Shown here: in pieces, positions 33,938-47,754 of the stretch | How positions within the stretch are numbered: position 1 is the stretch's first letter | How the letters are laid out: every line of letters begins with the position of its first letter | Source: Toxotes chatareus | Lineage: Eukaryota > Chordata > Actinopteri > Toxotidae | Direction: 5' to 3' | Assembly (NCBI GenBank): GCA_016801885.1 | Contig: CM028895.1 | Span: forward strand, 17,814,001-17,878,000 | DNA: 64,000 nucleotides | Made by a program: the position numbers and the translations under genes | The notes under the pieces: generated by a model | Databases searched by the model: none | The model's input: the letters and a program-made list of their open reading frames with translations, nothing else | Told to the model about the DNA's origin: nothing

Positions 33938-36900
33938 TATTTTTCATATTATGCTTAGACACACAAAGTCATATTATTGAATTTTATCTTATCTGACCTT
34001 AGACTGTCATTCTGGGTAACAGCTTTAGCCAAATGTCTGACAGCTTGTAATGTTGGAGAGCTTGTTGTTTTATTTTAAGTTTATTATACGTTTTTGCTCT
34101 AATTACACTTTCCCAGAGGATGTGTAAATACTACAAACAATTCAACTAAACTGCACTGCCAGATGAACAATAGTAAAAAAAAAACAAAAAAAAAAACGGA
34201 GCACTGAGACCAACACGCAATAGTTTCACAGAAAACTCACAGCAAACACTGTGCAGCTTGAATCAACAAAGATGTAAGTGAGTCACACTTTTATACTGTT
34301 CCCTTTATCATTTCACACACTCATAGACAAACATTTACAAAGCTATGGTGTCTGGAAATGACACCACAGAAAAAAAAAAGCTATGTATGTAACCAGAAAA
34401 GAGGTCAACCTGAAAACAACCAGCTGTCCCTCAGTGAGCCCATTCCTGAAAAATACCTGATCAAACATATTCCCAACAATAAAGCCTGTTCGCAAAGAAA
34501 TGTAAATCAGTCAAATTTCTTACCCCTGGGTCACATTTCCTTTCTCCTCTGCTGTAATTGTTTCCCCTTGTGTGTTGAGGAAACTCACTTTATTAAAGAC
34601 TCCTGCAGAGTGTAGAGGCTGTCAAACCCGTATGCTGAACCATGGGAAACGTGCTGCGCGAAAAACTTCCTGAAATATAGTAAGGGACGCACTGTGCAGG
34701 CAGTTGCTCAACAGGTTTAATCATTCCCTCAGTTTCCTTGTTTGATTTGATCTTTTTCTTATTTTTTTTGTCTTTCTACCTGTATATATGTGTAAAACAA
34801 AGATAATAACCTGCTGAGAAGTAGATAAACAGATTATTAAAGAGGAACTTGAAAATAGATAAGATGATAACCTAAAGCACCAGGGAGTCTGTAAGTCCAT
34901 GTTCAACACAGTTGCAGCTAGATTCCAGATAAGTCCACTGTAAGGTGCAGCAGACAGATTAATTCACAAATAATACACAGTTTACATCTTTATGACCCAA
35001 ATTAAGAGAAAATACTGTTAATTTAATGTCAATTTAATTCAGAATATCTTGGAATGACTTTAGGTGTTGCCAAACAATCACAAAATTGTACCCAAAAAAA
35101 AATTAGAAAATTATTATAATTAAAAATATGAATCCTGCTGGGAAACAAACTAAGATAAACCCCAACACTCAGTGGCTTTGAGCAAAACTCTTAACTATTC
35201 CAGGATGTTCATGTGTTTTATTTCCCCCAGCATAGACCTCTAAAGGTATTAAGTGTTTTGAGTTTTCCACTGCTGTGTGTTGGACTCTCTGCAGGACACA
35301 CAAATGTGATATGCCTATATCAAGTGGAAGTAAAACAATATGCTTCATCATCGTCCCAGAATATTGAGTAACAGGCTAAATAAAGCTGAAAAATTACGAA
35401 ATGAAGAATGTTTAATATTTAACTTACTGTGTGTTAACTGTGTTGGTGCATTCAAATTAGTAGACAAAGCTAGCGTTAACACTTCACAGGCACTAAAAGC
35501 TGTGCAACTTAATCAAACTGCAACATCAAGCCTCTCAATTCAGTAGATAGGCAGCAGAAATCAGGAGTAATATCCACAGGCTAACAAGCATGAGTCTGCT
35601 GTCTGACTCACTAAAATAATTCCCAGTGCACAGATTGAAACTAATATAATTGAGAATTTTTTATTTATTTATTTTTTTCCTGGATGGTGAAACTGTTCTG
35701 GAATGGCCAGAATGTTGAAACACCACATTGTCCCATAGAAAAAAAAAAAGAATGTAAGCATTTTGAACGTTGTGGTTCCTGAACCTGTGGTAAAGCAATG
35801 AAAAGTGATTTCCTATATTCACTGCTGTTGTGCTGACTGCGTGAAGAGTTTTGAAAAAAAGTGAACTAAGGCTACTCCATAATCCTGGCAGCAATTACAT
35901 TTCTCACCACAACCTAAGAGTGAAAACTACTTAGTGATAGATTAATGTAATTTCTTGGAGACAGGGTTTTACTGGTGTAGATACAATATTGTAGAGAAAC
36001 TCTTTACAAAGTCCTGTTTTTTGTTTTTTTTTAAATTTGGAGTGAGTGTCAACTCGGAACTGGTTTTAGGGATCAAACCCTTGGTCTGGCTGTCAGCTGT
36101 TTGTCGACAAACACTGCAGCGCACTGCCAGACCTGACAGACAGTTGATGCAGTTTAAGGTTTGAACCTGTGTTGCTCAAACCCTATAACTGTGTTTTCTC
36201 TGCACTGTAGAAATCATTAAGAGCTACAAGAGGTCACCGCATCAGAGGGTTCATTTAATCTGAAGAACATCAGCGTCATGTTTTTCAGTAAGTGCCCTCA
36301 AAAGCCTCGTAGCAATTCTGACTGGAGCAAAGGAGGAAGTCGGGTGACGTCGCTGTGACAAAGTTCGTGTCGGGAGAAGGTCATGGTGGATGGGTCAACA
36401 GAAAACTCATGACTTTTACACGAGAGACTTTGGCATGATAACGAAAGCCCTTATCCTCAACTAATTCCTTGTTTTAACCCATACCAGAATGTTTCCTCTA
36501 AACCTAACCACCTTAACCATTGTGACACAACATTTTTTTCAGCAGTGATTTCAGCACAGACAAGTGATATCGTGCTCCTGATAAGGGCAACAGGTCAGTG
36601 CGTTCCTTCACATATCTTTCAAAGTGCTAGTTTCCTTTTTTCTCTTTAATTGTTATACTTTTAAAAAGTGGGTCCAAGGGGAGTTTTGTGTTGCACTGTA
36701 ACAGAGACTAAAGAGTAAGCAATATTAAGCATTACAAGGTCCTGTTCATTAGAAATTTAATGAGCTTTCTATTAACATGTCTGTGTACAATATGTTCGTT
36801 AAAAAGCATGTTTTTTTTTTTTTCTATGGAAACAAGAAAGTGAAAGATTTGGCCCAGCTATTTGCCGACTACTGGTCTGAGACCTTCTGCTTGGTTCAAC

Positions 36901-37635
36901 TGTCCCCAGTTATGTAACAGCTGCTGGCGCTGCGAGTCTTCATTGGCTTTTTTGGAATATTGGATTGCCGTTCCAATCGCTTCCTCTTATAGCTAATATA
37001 AAAAGAAAGCCAACATATTTTCAAAGACAAGAGGAGCAAGGAAGCAAGTGGGAGAAAACAAACATGGTGATGTGCAGCAACTGTGTCAGCCACATGCTGA
37101 CGTGGTTTCGCTCACTACAATTGTTTCACTTACTACAGCGCCGAGGAGCAAGGACAAGTTACACAAGCACAGTATGTGAACACACAGCAGCAGATGAGGG
37201 GACCGGTGTGTCCTCATCTAAACTATGATCCGCCCTTAACAGAGGCTTAAGGTTGTAGACTTTAGAGCAGTACAAATAAATTCTAAAAGTTAAAATATTT
37301 CACGATTTGTATGATTTTATGAAGGCACCATGGTCATTAATATCAATTTAATGTAATAGTGTGTATATTTTATTTAAAGGCATCCCATCTGCCTGAAGAG
37401 TCTCTTTACAGCCATGTAAGAACCATGTTTATTCGCCTGAGAATATGAGTCACAGAACAAATAATTCAAAACTAATTTTTTAGACCAATGCCCACTGCAA
37501 TTTTCATGTAAAGTAATACACTTTTACAGATTATTGGTTCTGCAGTACAATGTAGAGCAACAGCACTGTTCAATCAAAAGTGCAACTGGACTTTAAATAA
37601 AATGATTTGTAATTTTTTTCTTTAGAAGTGAGATA

Positions 37636-38310
37636 TTCAGTGGTGTATACACCGTTGGTAAATGTTTTAGAACACCCCCATTTTTACAGTGTTTGTTTAT
37701 GGAAATCTCAGCAGCTCAAGTCCGGAAGAAACTTACATGATACAAATGTCAGCAACAGAAAAATGATGTAAATTTCATTGTAAACAAGCTTTTTTTCATC
37801 GATTAGAAAAAAATTGTTCAACTTACAGTTTTCCGGCAGCAATGGAAGCAAATGAAGCTGTGAAAGTGAAAGCAAACAAAACCCTCTGTCTGTACAAAGG
37901 CCGTGTTAGAACAGACTGTTTCTACACCCATCTGATGCTTTATTAGGACAATACTGTACTGCAGGAAGTAGCTCTGTATGTTTCTAACAGAATGGTGAGG
38001 GAAAAAAAGGAGGACAGACTGGTTGGTCAGGGGTTTATCCTACAGCAAGATAATGACCCGAAACATTATAAGAAAGAACCAGATGGTGGCTTCACATGAT
38101 GAAGACCAGCACAGTCTCCAGACCTAAAGTCCATAGATCTGGTTTGGGATGAACTGGACAGAAGGTGAAAGCAATTCAACCTGCAAGAGCAATACATTTG
38201 TGGGAACTTTTGCAACAACAGTGTTGTGCCAAACTTTTTGAGCAATGTTTCATTTCCATTGTAGAAAGTGTGTTCAGCTGCTGCACGAGTCAAAAAATAA
38301 AATTTGATTC
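37636..38310 (+). pseudogene. Tc1/mariner transposon relic with broken transposase
   Basis: The left end has a Tc1-type motif (TTTTAGAACACCCCCA at 37,668-37,683). Transposase remnants on the plus strand include QQDNDPKH at 38,043-38,066, QSPDLKS at 38,112-38,132 and WDELDRR at 38,145-38,165, the order expected for the DDE catalytic core and C-terminus of Tc1 elements. Stops and frameshifts separate these motifs, so the copy is dead. No clear right inverted repeat is visible. Confidence 0.8.
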
Positions 38311-38640
38311 AATTTAGGATTTAAGATTCCATAATTTCATGGAAATGTTTGGCCTGTGGTGAAAATATTACTGATCTGGAAAATCTGCAATTGGAAACCT
38401 GTTTCCTTTTATATTGAATTTGACATTTCAGATACAAATATCACGTTACATAACCTGGCAGTGAAGCATCTGTGACGTGTGGTGAAGACTCAAAAATAAA
38501 AAGTTTGTCTGTTCTCTGTGTGGCACAAGAGGTTGTGTTTATTAAAAATACCCTCAGGCAGGACACCAACCCCCCATCTAGTCTCCTATTGTGTTTGGTC
38601 AATCTCAGCAACAGATGCCATTGCTGCAGTGATGCAGTAC

Positions 38641-38728
38641 ACAGTGGCAATGACACATAAGATCAAGGATCAAGGATCAAGGCTGGGGTACTTGCTCTTC
38701 TAGTTTCTCAGCACTTCCAGTAAGAATG

Positions 38729-38772
<44 letters not shown>

Positions 38773-38775
38773 GAC
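38641..38775 (+). repeat. 7-base repeat (ATCAAGG)x3 and (GA)n microsatellite
   Basis: Three tandem ATCAAGG copies near 38,660-38,682 are followed by a run of about 20 GA dinucleotides at about 38,732-38,771. Confidence 0.85.
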
Positions 38776-38779
38776 GCCT

Positions 38780-41600
38780 GTCTAAATGCAATGCTGTCAA
38801 TCAGCAGAGTAATTTGAAAGCAGCTGGGTTTACCGGCTACTACAGCTTCAGGCAGCAGCTTCAACACTTTGGGGAATTTTGCAAAATGCACACGTTTCAA
38901 TTGTGTTTCATAGAAGGGAAAGAACTTTTTTTTTTTTTTAAATGGAACATATGTGGGTGAAGACAAGCAGAAGAAATCAAATCAAATGTGCAACAAAGAA
39001 AAGAATGTTTTCGTCTTGCTCTGCCAGTACGATGTGACCAGGCTCATACATGTCAAAGGGCTAATGGGTACTGGTACATGCAGATCTGTCTAATAGGAAA
39101 TAGCAAGTAGAAATAAGGAGTTGCAGAAAACACAATGTGCATAACACGCAACAGCATTTGAAGGTATCAAGCCTGAAAAAAACATTTGTGCTAATTTAGG
39201 ACTGGTTTCATTCTGGTGATTCAGCAGGAGTCAATTATAAAACAAGTTGGAACAACCTTGTTGAGCTGAGCTGTTGTTCACATTTGTTTGCTAATCTGAA
39301 AAGAATCTAAAAAATGTAAAACGCCTTTCGCCCAAAACCTCAAGCTATTTTTGGAGGAAATGATTCTCCACTGTACAGTTAGCTGCCTGCTAATGATATT
39401 CTGTGTACAGAGTTTAGAGTGAGAATGCCAAATGTCAAAATAAAGTTCTAGGCATGCTTTACCCATGCTGTGGATCATTCATCTGAAGCATGAAGCATAA
39501 TATCATCATGACTTGCATAAATGAGTCAGCATGTAGCTATATGTCTAATGCCTTTAAAAAATTGCAGCAAAGCAAAGAACACGTTCATCAATCATTATTA
39601 CTACAAAGCAAAATCGCTTGTGACCTTGAAGTGACTGCGAGAATTGCTGTGATGACTCAGGAAATCACTTAGCTGATCTGTCATCACAGCTGTAGCATGA
39701 GGAAATGAGAAAGGAGATCAGGCTTTTCTTGCACCGCACATAAGGAAGGCAGATAAATATGCAACTGGTTACGTATTTTGCAAACTCTTTATCACTGGAA
39801 TTTGTTTTAAAGCAGTTTGCTAGGGTAAGAACTTTTAGCCAAAAGATTACACACAGAGGCTGCAGCACATCATCACTCTGTGATCAGTGCAAAATGTGAT
39901 GAGATGAAAGTTGTACATTGCCAGAGTCAGCAAACAAACCATGAGGACTTGAAGAAACTTATAATAATGTAGTTGTTTGGCTGTAATGAAAGGGATTTGG
40001 ATGCATTGATCTGCTGATGTATTCATTCATTTCATTAAGGCTGTAAATCATTTGTAAAAATGTTTCATAGTGTCTATTTAATTCATCTGAGAGAGGTAAG
40101 TTGTAAATAGCGGAACAAAAATCACCCGTCTGTCTGTGGCCTCTGTGAAACCTCTAACATGGCTGCCGGAGGATACATTACATTACATGCACGCCCTCTA
40201 TTCTGCTCTGTTAAATAACACGGCCTTTGTGAACTGGTGGGATCAGAGACATCTTTGTGTCTCCAACTTTAGGTAGATCCTTAGCCTGGTACAGAGACAC
40301 ACACACACCCTGATATCCAGTGAACTCACACACACAAACACACACACACCCTGATATCCAGTGAACTCACACACACAAACACACAAACACACACACACTC
40401 TAACTGCACCCTACACAGTCAGTGTGTAACTGGAGCCGCAGTGAACTCCTCTGCTGTCCAGTTCACAACAATGCAGACAGTATTTGTTTTAGATTATTTT
40501 TAAAATCTGAAATTTGTCCTTTGCTTTAATTTCAGAAACACTGAGATGCTCAATCATGTGAATGAAAATAACTGGTAGAGTAGGTCACTACAGACGTGTG
40601 CGTGCGATTTCTTAGCTGCTTTTACTCTAGGAATGAGGAAGAGAGGCAAAGACTGAAAAGGAGAAAATGTAGTTGCACATTATGTAAATACTTATTGCTC
40701 CATGAGACATTAACAACAAGCCTTTTTCACTGAACTGGTTTTGACACGGGACAGTAAGCAAAGCACAAGTGTAAATAATGAAATTACTGATGGCTGAGTT
40801 CCATTTAGATGCTTCAGTTTCAAGGTCCTGATACTGAGTCAGACCTGTCCCAGTTCTGATCCCTGACCTTTCAAACTAAAAAACTATTTTCTAATCAAGT
40901 TTCCCAAAAGTCTGAACAGATATTCTTCTCACTTTTACTTCATACGTGTGTTTATAAGGGACAAGACACATTGATTGACCTAATTGTGATGTAAATGTAC
41001 CATATTTAGCCAATGACTAGTCTCCATCTAAAGCCCCTGTGCAGATTAATGTAACAAACAAGTTGGTTTAGGTTTTTTATCACGTACAAAAATCTGAGTA
41101 AGTGATAACCACACACAGCATTATGACAAATGTTTTGAGCTTTAATTGGTTGATTTTAAGAGGTTACATAGTAGTAAACATACTGGTTATACGCGTGAAA
41201 TTTGATGAAATCATCCACTCGAGCCACACTTGCATTTCACACCTCACCTTCATCCTCTCAGGCTTCCTCAGAAAACACAAAGCTCACACCCTGACGTTTG
41301 AGTCTCCACATCACAGCAGAGAGCAAGCTCACACATCCTCATCATCATCATCATTGTCGTCGACGACGACGGCCCACAGTACACAGCAGCACGGCCTTCA
41401 CTCCTCTTCACTCAGTCTGGAATACTTTAAATAATCATTAGTCCAGGGTTAATTCCCCCTGTGTCAGGCTAACCGGTGACAGTTCACATCTAGCACAGAA
41501 GCTAACAGTAGCTTTGATGGTTACTGGCTTGGTGAAAACAGAGTCCATCATGTCCTGCTCTCATGGCGCCTGGAAAAACATCTTCAAAACCTTGATGAGT
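38780..41600. other. Intergenic sequence without a recognised gene
   Basis: AT-rich non-coding DNA with only short open frames. It contains the 41-base CA-rich duplication near 40,299-40,400 and a (CAT)n tract leading into a CpG-rich palindrome at 41,356-41,367. I see no exon with paired splice sites. Confidence 0.5.
40299..40403 (+). repeat. CA-rich minisatellite, two 41-base copies
   Basis: The segment with CCCTGATATCCAGTGAACTC between (CA)n tracts occurs twice, at 40,308 and 40,349, a period of 41, followed by further CA repeats. Confidence 0.85.
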
Positions 41601-43429
41601 TTTTTTTTTTTCTTTTGGTGGAGCTTCTCAGTTTTATTGTTATTTTAAGAATGCTGAACACAGAAGGAACAGAAAGAGTACATTATTTCTTGTTCATTTA
41701 AATCAAGTAACACAAGTAGACTTCAAGTAGAGTATGCATATCTTACATCCCAGCCAGGTCATCTTGTAATGCCAAGCAGGGGGAGAAATAACATCTGAAT
41801 GCCCGTGAAAACATGAGATACAAATAATAAGTCAAAATGCTAAAAAAAAAAAAAAAAAAGAGAGAGATGCTACAATAACATAATAAACTAAATATTAAAA
41901 AAAAACATTAGATCAGAATCAAATGTTAGTTAACAGCATTTCAGAATTAGAGAAAGAGAAGATGGAGGACACAGAAAATAAATGTCAGCCTCTCCAATAG
42001 AAAATAGAATTAGTGCATCATTATTACATTTTAATATTAACTACATAGAGCATGTAGCAACATACATCTGCATGAAAAAAATCACTTGTGTTCTTTTTTT
42101 TTTTTTACTGTAGCACTGAATCGCTCAGACACTCGCATCTGATCAAAACCCACGCTTTGTCAGCGCTACACTTATTGAGATCTGAATGTGCGTACCGGTA
42201 GAAGTAGTTATTGAAAACTGAGTCCAACAGTGACAGAGCTCCCAAAGCGATGTATCTAAACTGTTTTAGATATATGGCTTTGGTTCCATAGGAGCAGGGT
42301 GGGGCAGCGAACACTGTACCATTCCTGTTCAGTTAAATGTTTGTTTTGGAGCCTTTTTATCCAAAAGCAAACAGTTCAAGGCAAAGCCATATATCATTAT
42401 ATTAGATAAGGTAAATATTACTCCAGTATTTTAATATTAGATTATTTTGACATTTAATCCAATGTTTTTGATATATGGCTTTTGTTCCAGAGCAGCAGGG
42501 CAGCTCTTTAATCTAATGCTGCTGCCTGATGGTCTGGCAGAGTGGAAACAAGCTAAAATGCAAAGACCCACAGATGTAAAAAAAAAAAAACCTCTCATGA
42601 GGTGAGAAAAGGGACACGATGTATGGGTCAATTCACACCTGGACAAAATATCTGTGAATGTGGTTTACAAGAACCATAAATCCTTCAAAACCAAAGATTA
42701 ATACCAGTGTCATTTAGAGTTATAGCTTATTTACTATGCGTCTGTGTGTAATTTCCTTTCCTGACAATCGCTTAGCAACGACTGCCATGTTATTTTAAAT
42801 GTTGTTTTAACACTGAAATCATGTTAAAGGCAAGAGGAGCCTGAATGATTGGCACAACCAACAAAAAACAACGGTATTATCCTTTAAACGTGAAGGCATT
42901 GGCCAGTTAAGATAAAGAAAGTGCTTTTTATGTCAGTACATATTCAGCTCCTTTGTATCAACCCGGTTCAGAGGCTCTTAAGCCTCATTGTTAAGGTCAC
43001 AATACTCATGTAATACCACCCTAAACAAGGCTGAACATACTTCAGAAAAGTGAAAAAAGTACTCCTCGTCATGACGCTCAAATGTTTTTAATACACTGAT
43101 TGTTGACCCTGTATCAGGAGGATGGGGGGAGTTTTGGAGGAGTAATAGTGTGTACACACAAGACAACAGAAGAGGGGGATTAGAGGGTAAATAGGAGTTA
43201 AGTACCAGTAAAGATCTGAAAGAGTCACTGAGGGGAGTAGCCACCTCACCTACAATACCCAGGAAAAATCATGTGACAAAATGACACAATGAGTCAGACT
43301 CTATCAGATCAAATATCAAACCGAGCTTAATTTGAACAATATCACATCTGACTCATCCTTCCTATTTAGACATTCTCTTTTTAATCCTGTGCTGATCCTC
43401 GTCTGTGTGGTTTCTCCCTCCTTTCTCCA
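41600..43429 (-). other. Probable TNFRSF21 3' UTR and downstream flank
   Basis: Non-coding DNA after the TNFRSF21 stop, with poly-A/T runs at about 41,599, 41,841-41,858, 42,095-42,106 and 42,578-42,590. The phrases GATATATGGCTTTTGTTCC (about 42,470) and GATATATGGCTTTGGTTCC (about 42,270) recur about 200 bases apart, each followed by an A/G-rich GCAGGG segment, suggesting an old local duplication. Confidence 0.4.
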
Positions 43430-43659
43430 CTATAACAGGTCAGGCAGGTGACTGTAGACCGAGTCCAGCAGCGTCTGGCTGGCCTCCTGACTCTTCACTC
43501 CCGCAATCTCAAAAAGCTGATCCAGCTTGTCCTCAGCGGCCGGGATCTCCTCGATAACGTGCAGCTCTTCTGGGTTCAGGATGTGCAGCATGTCGTCAAA
43601 GATGGGCTGCAGGTCGCAGGGGTCCAGACGCACCTGCCGGAGCACAGTGTCTTTCTTCT
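43430..43659 (-). CDS. tnfrsf21: TNFRSF21 last coding exon
   Basis: Acceptor CCCTCCAG, then EKKDTVLRQVRLDPCDLQPI ... EELHVIEEIPAAEDKLDQLF ... KSQEASQTLLDSVYSHLPDL-L and a TAG stop at 43,430-43,432. This is the most conserved end of DR6. The 3' UTR continues left. An ATTAAA-type signal lies close by (about 43,380) and an AATAAA-type one near 41,634; which is used cannot be told. Confidence 0.95.
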
Positions 43660-46600
43660 CTGGAGGGGAAACAGAGAACAGTTATTGTAATTATCCTAAA
43701 GCTGTTCTGGCTCACTCTCACCTCTCTCATCAACACAGCAGCAGACAGACATAAGTTAACTAGCTGGTAAACACAGCAAAGTATTTAGCTGCTGAAGAGC
43801 CAGATATTTCCCTGAAGAGTTGCTGAAAACAAAAACTGAGCTGAAAGAATGTAGTACACAATCAGCTTCACAAAAGAGGAACTGATTTCTATACAATTGT
43901 GAGACAAGAGGATGAAGGATGAAGGTGCGGACAAATTTCGTTCTGACACTTTCTTTTGTGTCCATAAATACGTCCCAAGTTCTAGTCAACAAGCAGAACT
44001 GCTACACTATCCAAGCTTTTCAAGTCTGGATAACATACAATCTCTTCAATCCCTAATTGTGCATATTTTATTATAGTTTATTTTTCTATTAAAATTGTTG
44101 AGCACTCTTTTTCTAGTATTTCTGTTAACATGAATTGTTGCTAACACAATATCTGATGTGAGAAAATATAGACAATGGTTTCAGTTTAAGAGCAATACCA
44201 CAGAGGGACCACATGGGGGCACCGTGCACCCACACATCCATATTTGAAACCGGGTTCTGAGGTCACATCATTTTCAACATCAAGTGTGAGACACATTAGC
44301 GAGCAGCTGAATAATTTACCATGAGTGTGAAGAATGTGAAACTGCTCATACTTGGTATCCACACAAGCAAGTGCCAACAAACCAGTCTCTCTCCCCTGAC
44401 AGTAATCATCTGTCTTGGCTAACAGAGATGCTCTGTCAGGTTTTAAAAATGGGGCATGCAAGAGAATTATGAAACCTAATAACAGCATCTTTTGTTTCAG
44501 TGACACCTGTAGCATTTAAAACACACTTGTTGCCTGCTAACACGGTTGCCACAAATAAGAAAAGTTGAAACTACTTTAAGTAAGACTTTAATGTGAAGAT
44601 ACAAGTGTCCCTATGAGACTGACACTCAGTGAGAGTCAGTTTGATGGGGACAGTTTGAGAGTAACGTAGACTTGCCTGGCTGAAAACATGCTCATACTGT
44701 GTGTGGTATATCTGTGTGTTTCGGTCAGTTGCTTATTTCTGCCAGTCGGGGGCAGCAGCGAATAAAAAAACTCCAGCGAAGACTGATGAGCTGAAAGTTA
44801 CTCAGCCAAGGAGGCAAAGTAAAGGTCAGGTCCTTCAGCCAAGCACTGAGGCCCTCACCTTTGGTAATGAAGGAGCCGTTCCTGCTGAGGGCGGAGTCTT
44901 TGCTGGAGGTGGAGTCGCAGCGCAGCAGAGGCTCCGATTCGTCGGGGAAGAAGCCTTTGGTGCGGTCCACCGGCGACTGCTCCACACCCACGCCACTGGC
45001 CCCACCCACGCTGCCACCACTGCTGCTGCCACTGTTGCTGCCGCCGCTGACACTGCTGGGAGACTCCAGCACCTTGTGGATGGGACTGAGGCTTTGGCTT
45101 ACATTCACTGAGGTCATCAGCTGGTTGATGTCAAACTGTGGACAGACATGGAAAGATGGGGGGGAATGGAGAGAGAGGAAAGGTAGAGGAAGAAGATGAT
45201 GGGGTTGGGGGCAAGAAGGGGGGAGAAAAACATGAGTGTGACAAACCAGGGCTCAAACGCACAAATACATGGGCTGGTATTTGCTGGTTACAGAGCACAC
45301 AAGCTTCTGTCCCACGCCATTGTACTGTGTCTCTCTGCTCTGTCTCTTTTCCTCTCATACTTTCTTTCCTCACAACAAAAGCAAAAAAAGAAGAGGAATA
45401 TAAGAAAATTAAACATTAAAAAAGCCTAAAAATGAGATATATATAACATATTAAATTCTCTCATTCAAAACTAAATTTCTGTTTTTCCTTCTTTCCCTTT
45501 TGGTTCTTTCACCTTTGTTTCTTTCACTTTGTATTGTGTCGTATTTGTCTCCTCATATTTTCTTCACTGTGCTTCTATTTCTTTCTGCCTTTCTACTGGA
45601 TCCTTTCTCTCAGTTCAGCTTCAACTTTTCCACCGTCTCTTACTTTCTATTTGTCTCCTTCTCGATGCCTGATCTGTTTATTCCCTCTCTGTGTTCATAT
45701 TTTCCTGCTTTCTTCCTAATCTGTTCATCCTCTCCTGTTCCCTTTTTAAAGTTTCATCTTTTTTTCTCCCTCAGTCCCATTGTGTGTGTTTCTCCCTCTA
45801 TCTCTTCATCTTCCTCTCCGCCTCGCTTTCTTCTCTCCTTTCCTCTATCGTTGCACCCCCCACCCCTCCTCATCCTCTCTCTCTCTCTTTGGTGTGGTAA
45901 TGAACCTGTGGTTTGAACCAGTAGTGACTGGTTTGGGGATGAGATCATGAGAGCATGTCTTGTTTTTCACAGCGTGAACCCACTCGGGCCTAAAGGTCGC
46001 AGCAGCATAGAGGTCATTTCATTCACTGCACACACTGCAGATGAAAACAAAAAACAAAAAAAAAAAAAACAGAGCTGAGGGAAAATTAGACCAAACAAAC
46101 AAAGGCAGGAAAATTCAACTGGGCTAACGACTTTTCTTTTGAGGAAAATTCATTTTCATGCAGTGAGTCTTCCCAGACGGATTTCTGCTCAGTTCAGTTG
46201 TGATCAGGCCTGATGAATGAGCAGCAGGACATGACACAGAAACCCCGGCGCTGTTCTCTTTCTCTTGTGTTTTCTTTCTCCGCTCCATAATGTCTGGGTC
46301 ATTGGGCTGCAGCGTGACACAACTTACGTGATTGTGACTGAACAAACACGCTCTGTGTCGCTCACAAAGGCATCCATACATACATGCACAGTAGCATACA
46401 GACACACGTGCACACCGTGGCGAAGACACGCTGACTTTCACACAGCAGCAGATGCAACTGGAGCAAATTTTTTTAGGAGCAGATGTGGACAAAGAAAAAC
46501 ACAAAGCCACGAGGGATGATGAATTCTGCAGCCTCAACGGACAGGAAGTCAGACATACACTAGACAAAATGACACAATTTGATTTTCAACTTTGTGGCAC

Positions 46601-47715
46601 AGGTTTAAACTTTCAACAGTTGCTGGTTTTCAGCCATTTTGGATCAAAAAGATCAAATTCCATTTCATTTTTTTCCCATTTCTTTGGTTTCTATTCCCTT
46701 ATGTGGCTAACATTATAATTATGCTGCATGTCCTTCTCCTCCTCTCCTCCATTCCCAGCTGTCCTATCTTCCTCCTTTTCCTCCTTTCTCCCAGCCCGGC
46801 CATCGGCAGGAGGGTCCCCCATATGAGCCAGGTTCTGCTCAAGGTTTCTTCCTGTTAAAAGGGATTTTTTTTCTTGCCACTGTCGCCTTAAGTGCTTGCT
46901 CTGGGGTCAGGCTCTGGGTCTCTGTGAAGCGCTTTGAGACAATTTTGACTGTGGAAGGCGCTATATAAATAAAACTGAATTGAATTTAACAATTGGTCTC
47001 AAAGTCTGAATTACAATGTCATACAGATTCAGTTATTACCTGCGCAGGTATTTATTTGTTACTCACTTGAGCTTGAGCCCTTGAGCTTCTCAGTAGAATC
47101 AAAGCCTTCTGCTGACAGATGTTCACTGGTTTGCTCAAGGGCTCACTGACAATAGTAAGGAAGGAAGAGTGAGACTCACTCACCTTCCCTGAGCACACAG
47201 AGAAGGACACTTCTCCAAGTTTCACTCCTGACGTTTCTGACAATGTCGTAAAGTCACTGTCTTTAAATGCCCTGAGTTGTGGAGGGAGTTGATTACACTG
47301 CTGATTATACTATATACAGGATGTACAGGCTGTATACACTGAATTACACTGCAGTGACAAACATCATTAGCCCACTGCCATGAGAAAAGCCCTGTCCCCT
47401 CACTAGAGCAGCACTGCCCACCCAGATAGAGCACTTAGAGCGTACACATGTCGGCCACTTTGTCTGAAAGTGCTTCAGACCACATGGAATCTGATTTCTT
47501 CACGCCGGCAGCCTCGAACAGCTCAGAGCTGAGCTGCTGAGGATGGAGCCGGAGTACAGGGTCAGTATGAGGAAGAACAGTACTGGTGTTCCAGAAAGCC
47601 CTGTGCGTGTGTGTGTGTGTGTGGGGGGGGGGAGAGAGAGAAAGAAAAGGATCAGGCTGAGTTGCTGACTACTCCTGTCAGCACAACACTGGGGCCTGCT
47701 GGGGACAGGAGCTTA

Positions 47716-47754
<39 letters not shown>

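Larger units (their letters stand above)
29950..37635. other. Intergenic region between the ADGRF-like gene start and the Tc1 relic
   Basis: No convincing gene. It contains a poly-T run (about 30,587-30,609), a T8 then G12 run (about 30,850-30,872), a Tc1-type inverted-repeat fragment, two LINE-tail-like stretches, a perfect short hairpin at 33,231-33,258, and A-rich tracts. Open frames here are short, unconserved in appearance and lack splice context. Confidence 0.6.

Noticed and set aside
44701..45199. Plus-strand frames opposite the TNFRSF21 linker exon
   Set aside because: Antisense shadows of the Gly/Ser-rich coding sequence.
45500..45916. 138-codon Ser/Leu/Phe-rich plus-strand frame
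   Set aside because: It lies in a C/T-rich low-complexity tract within the TNFRSF21 intron; composition alone explains the openness.
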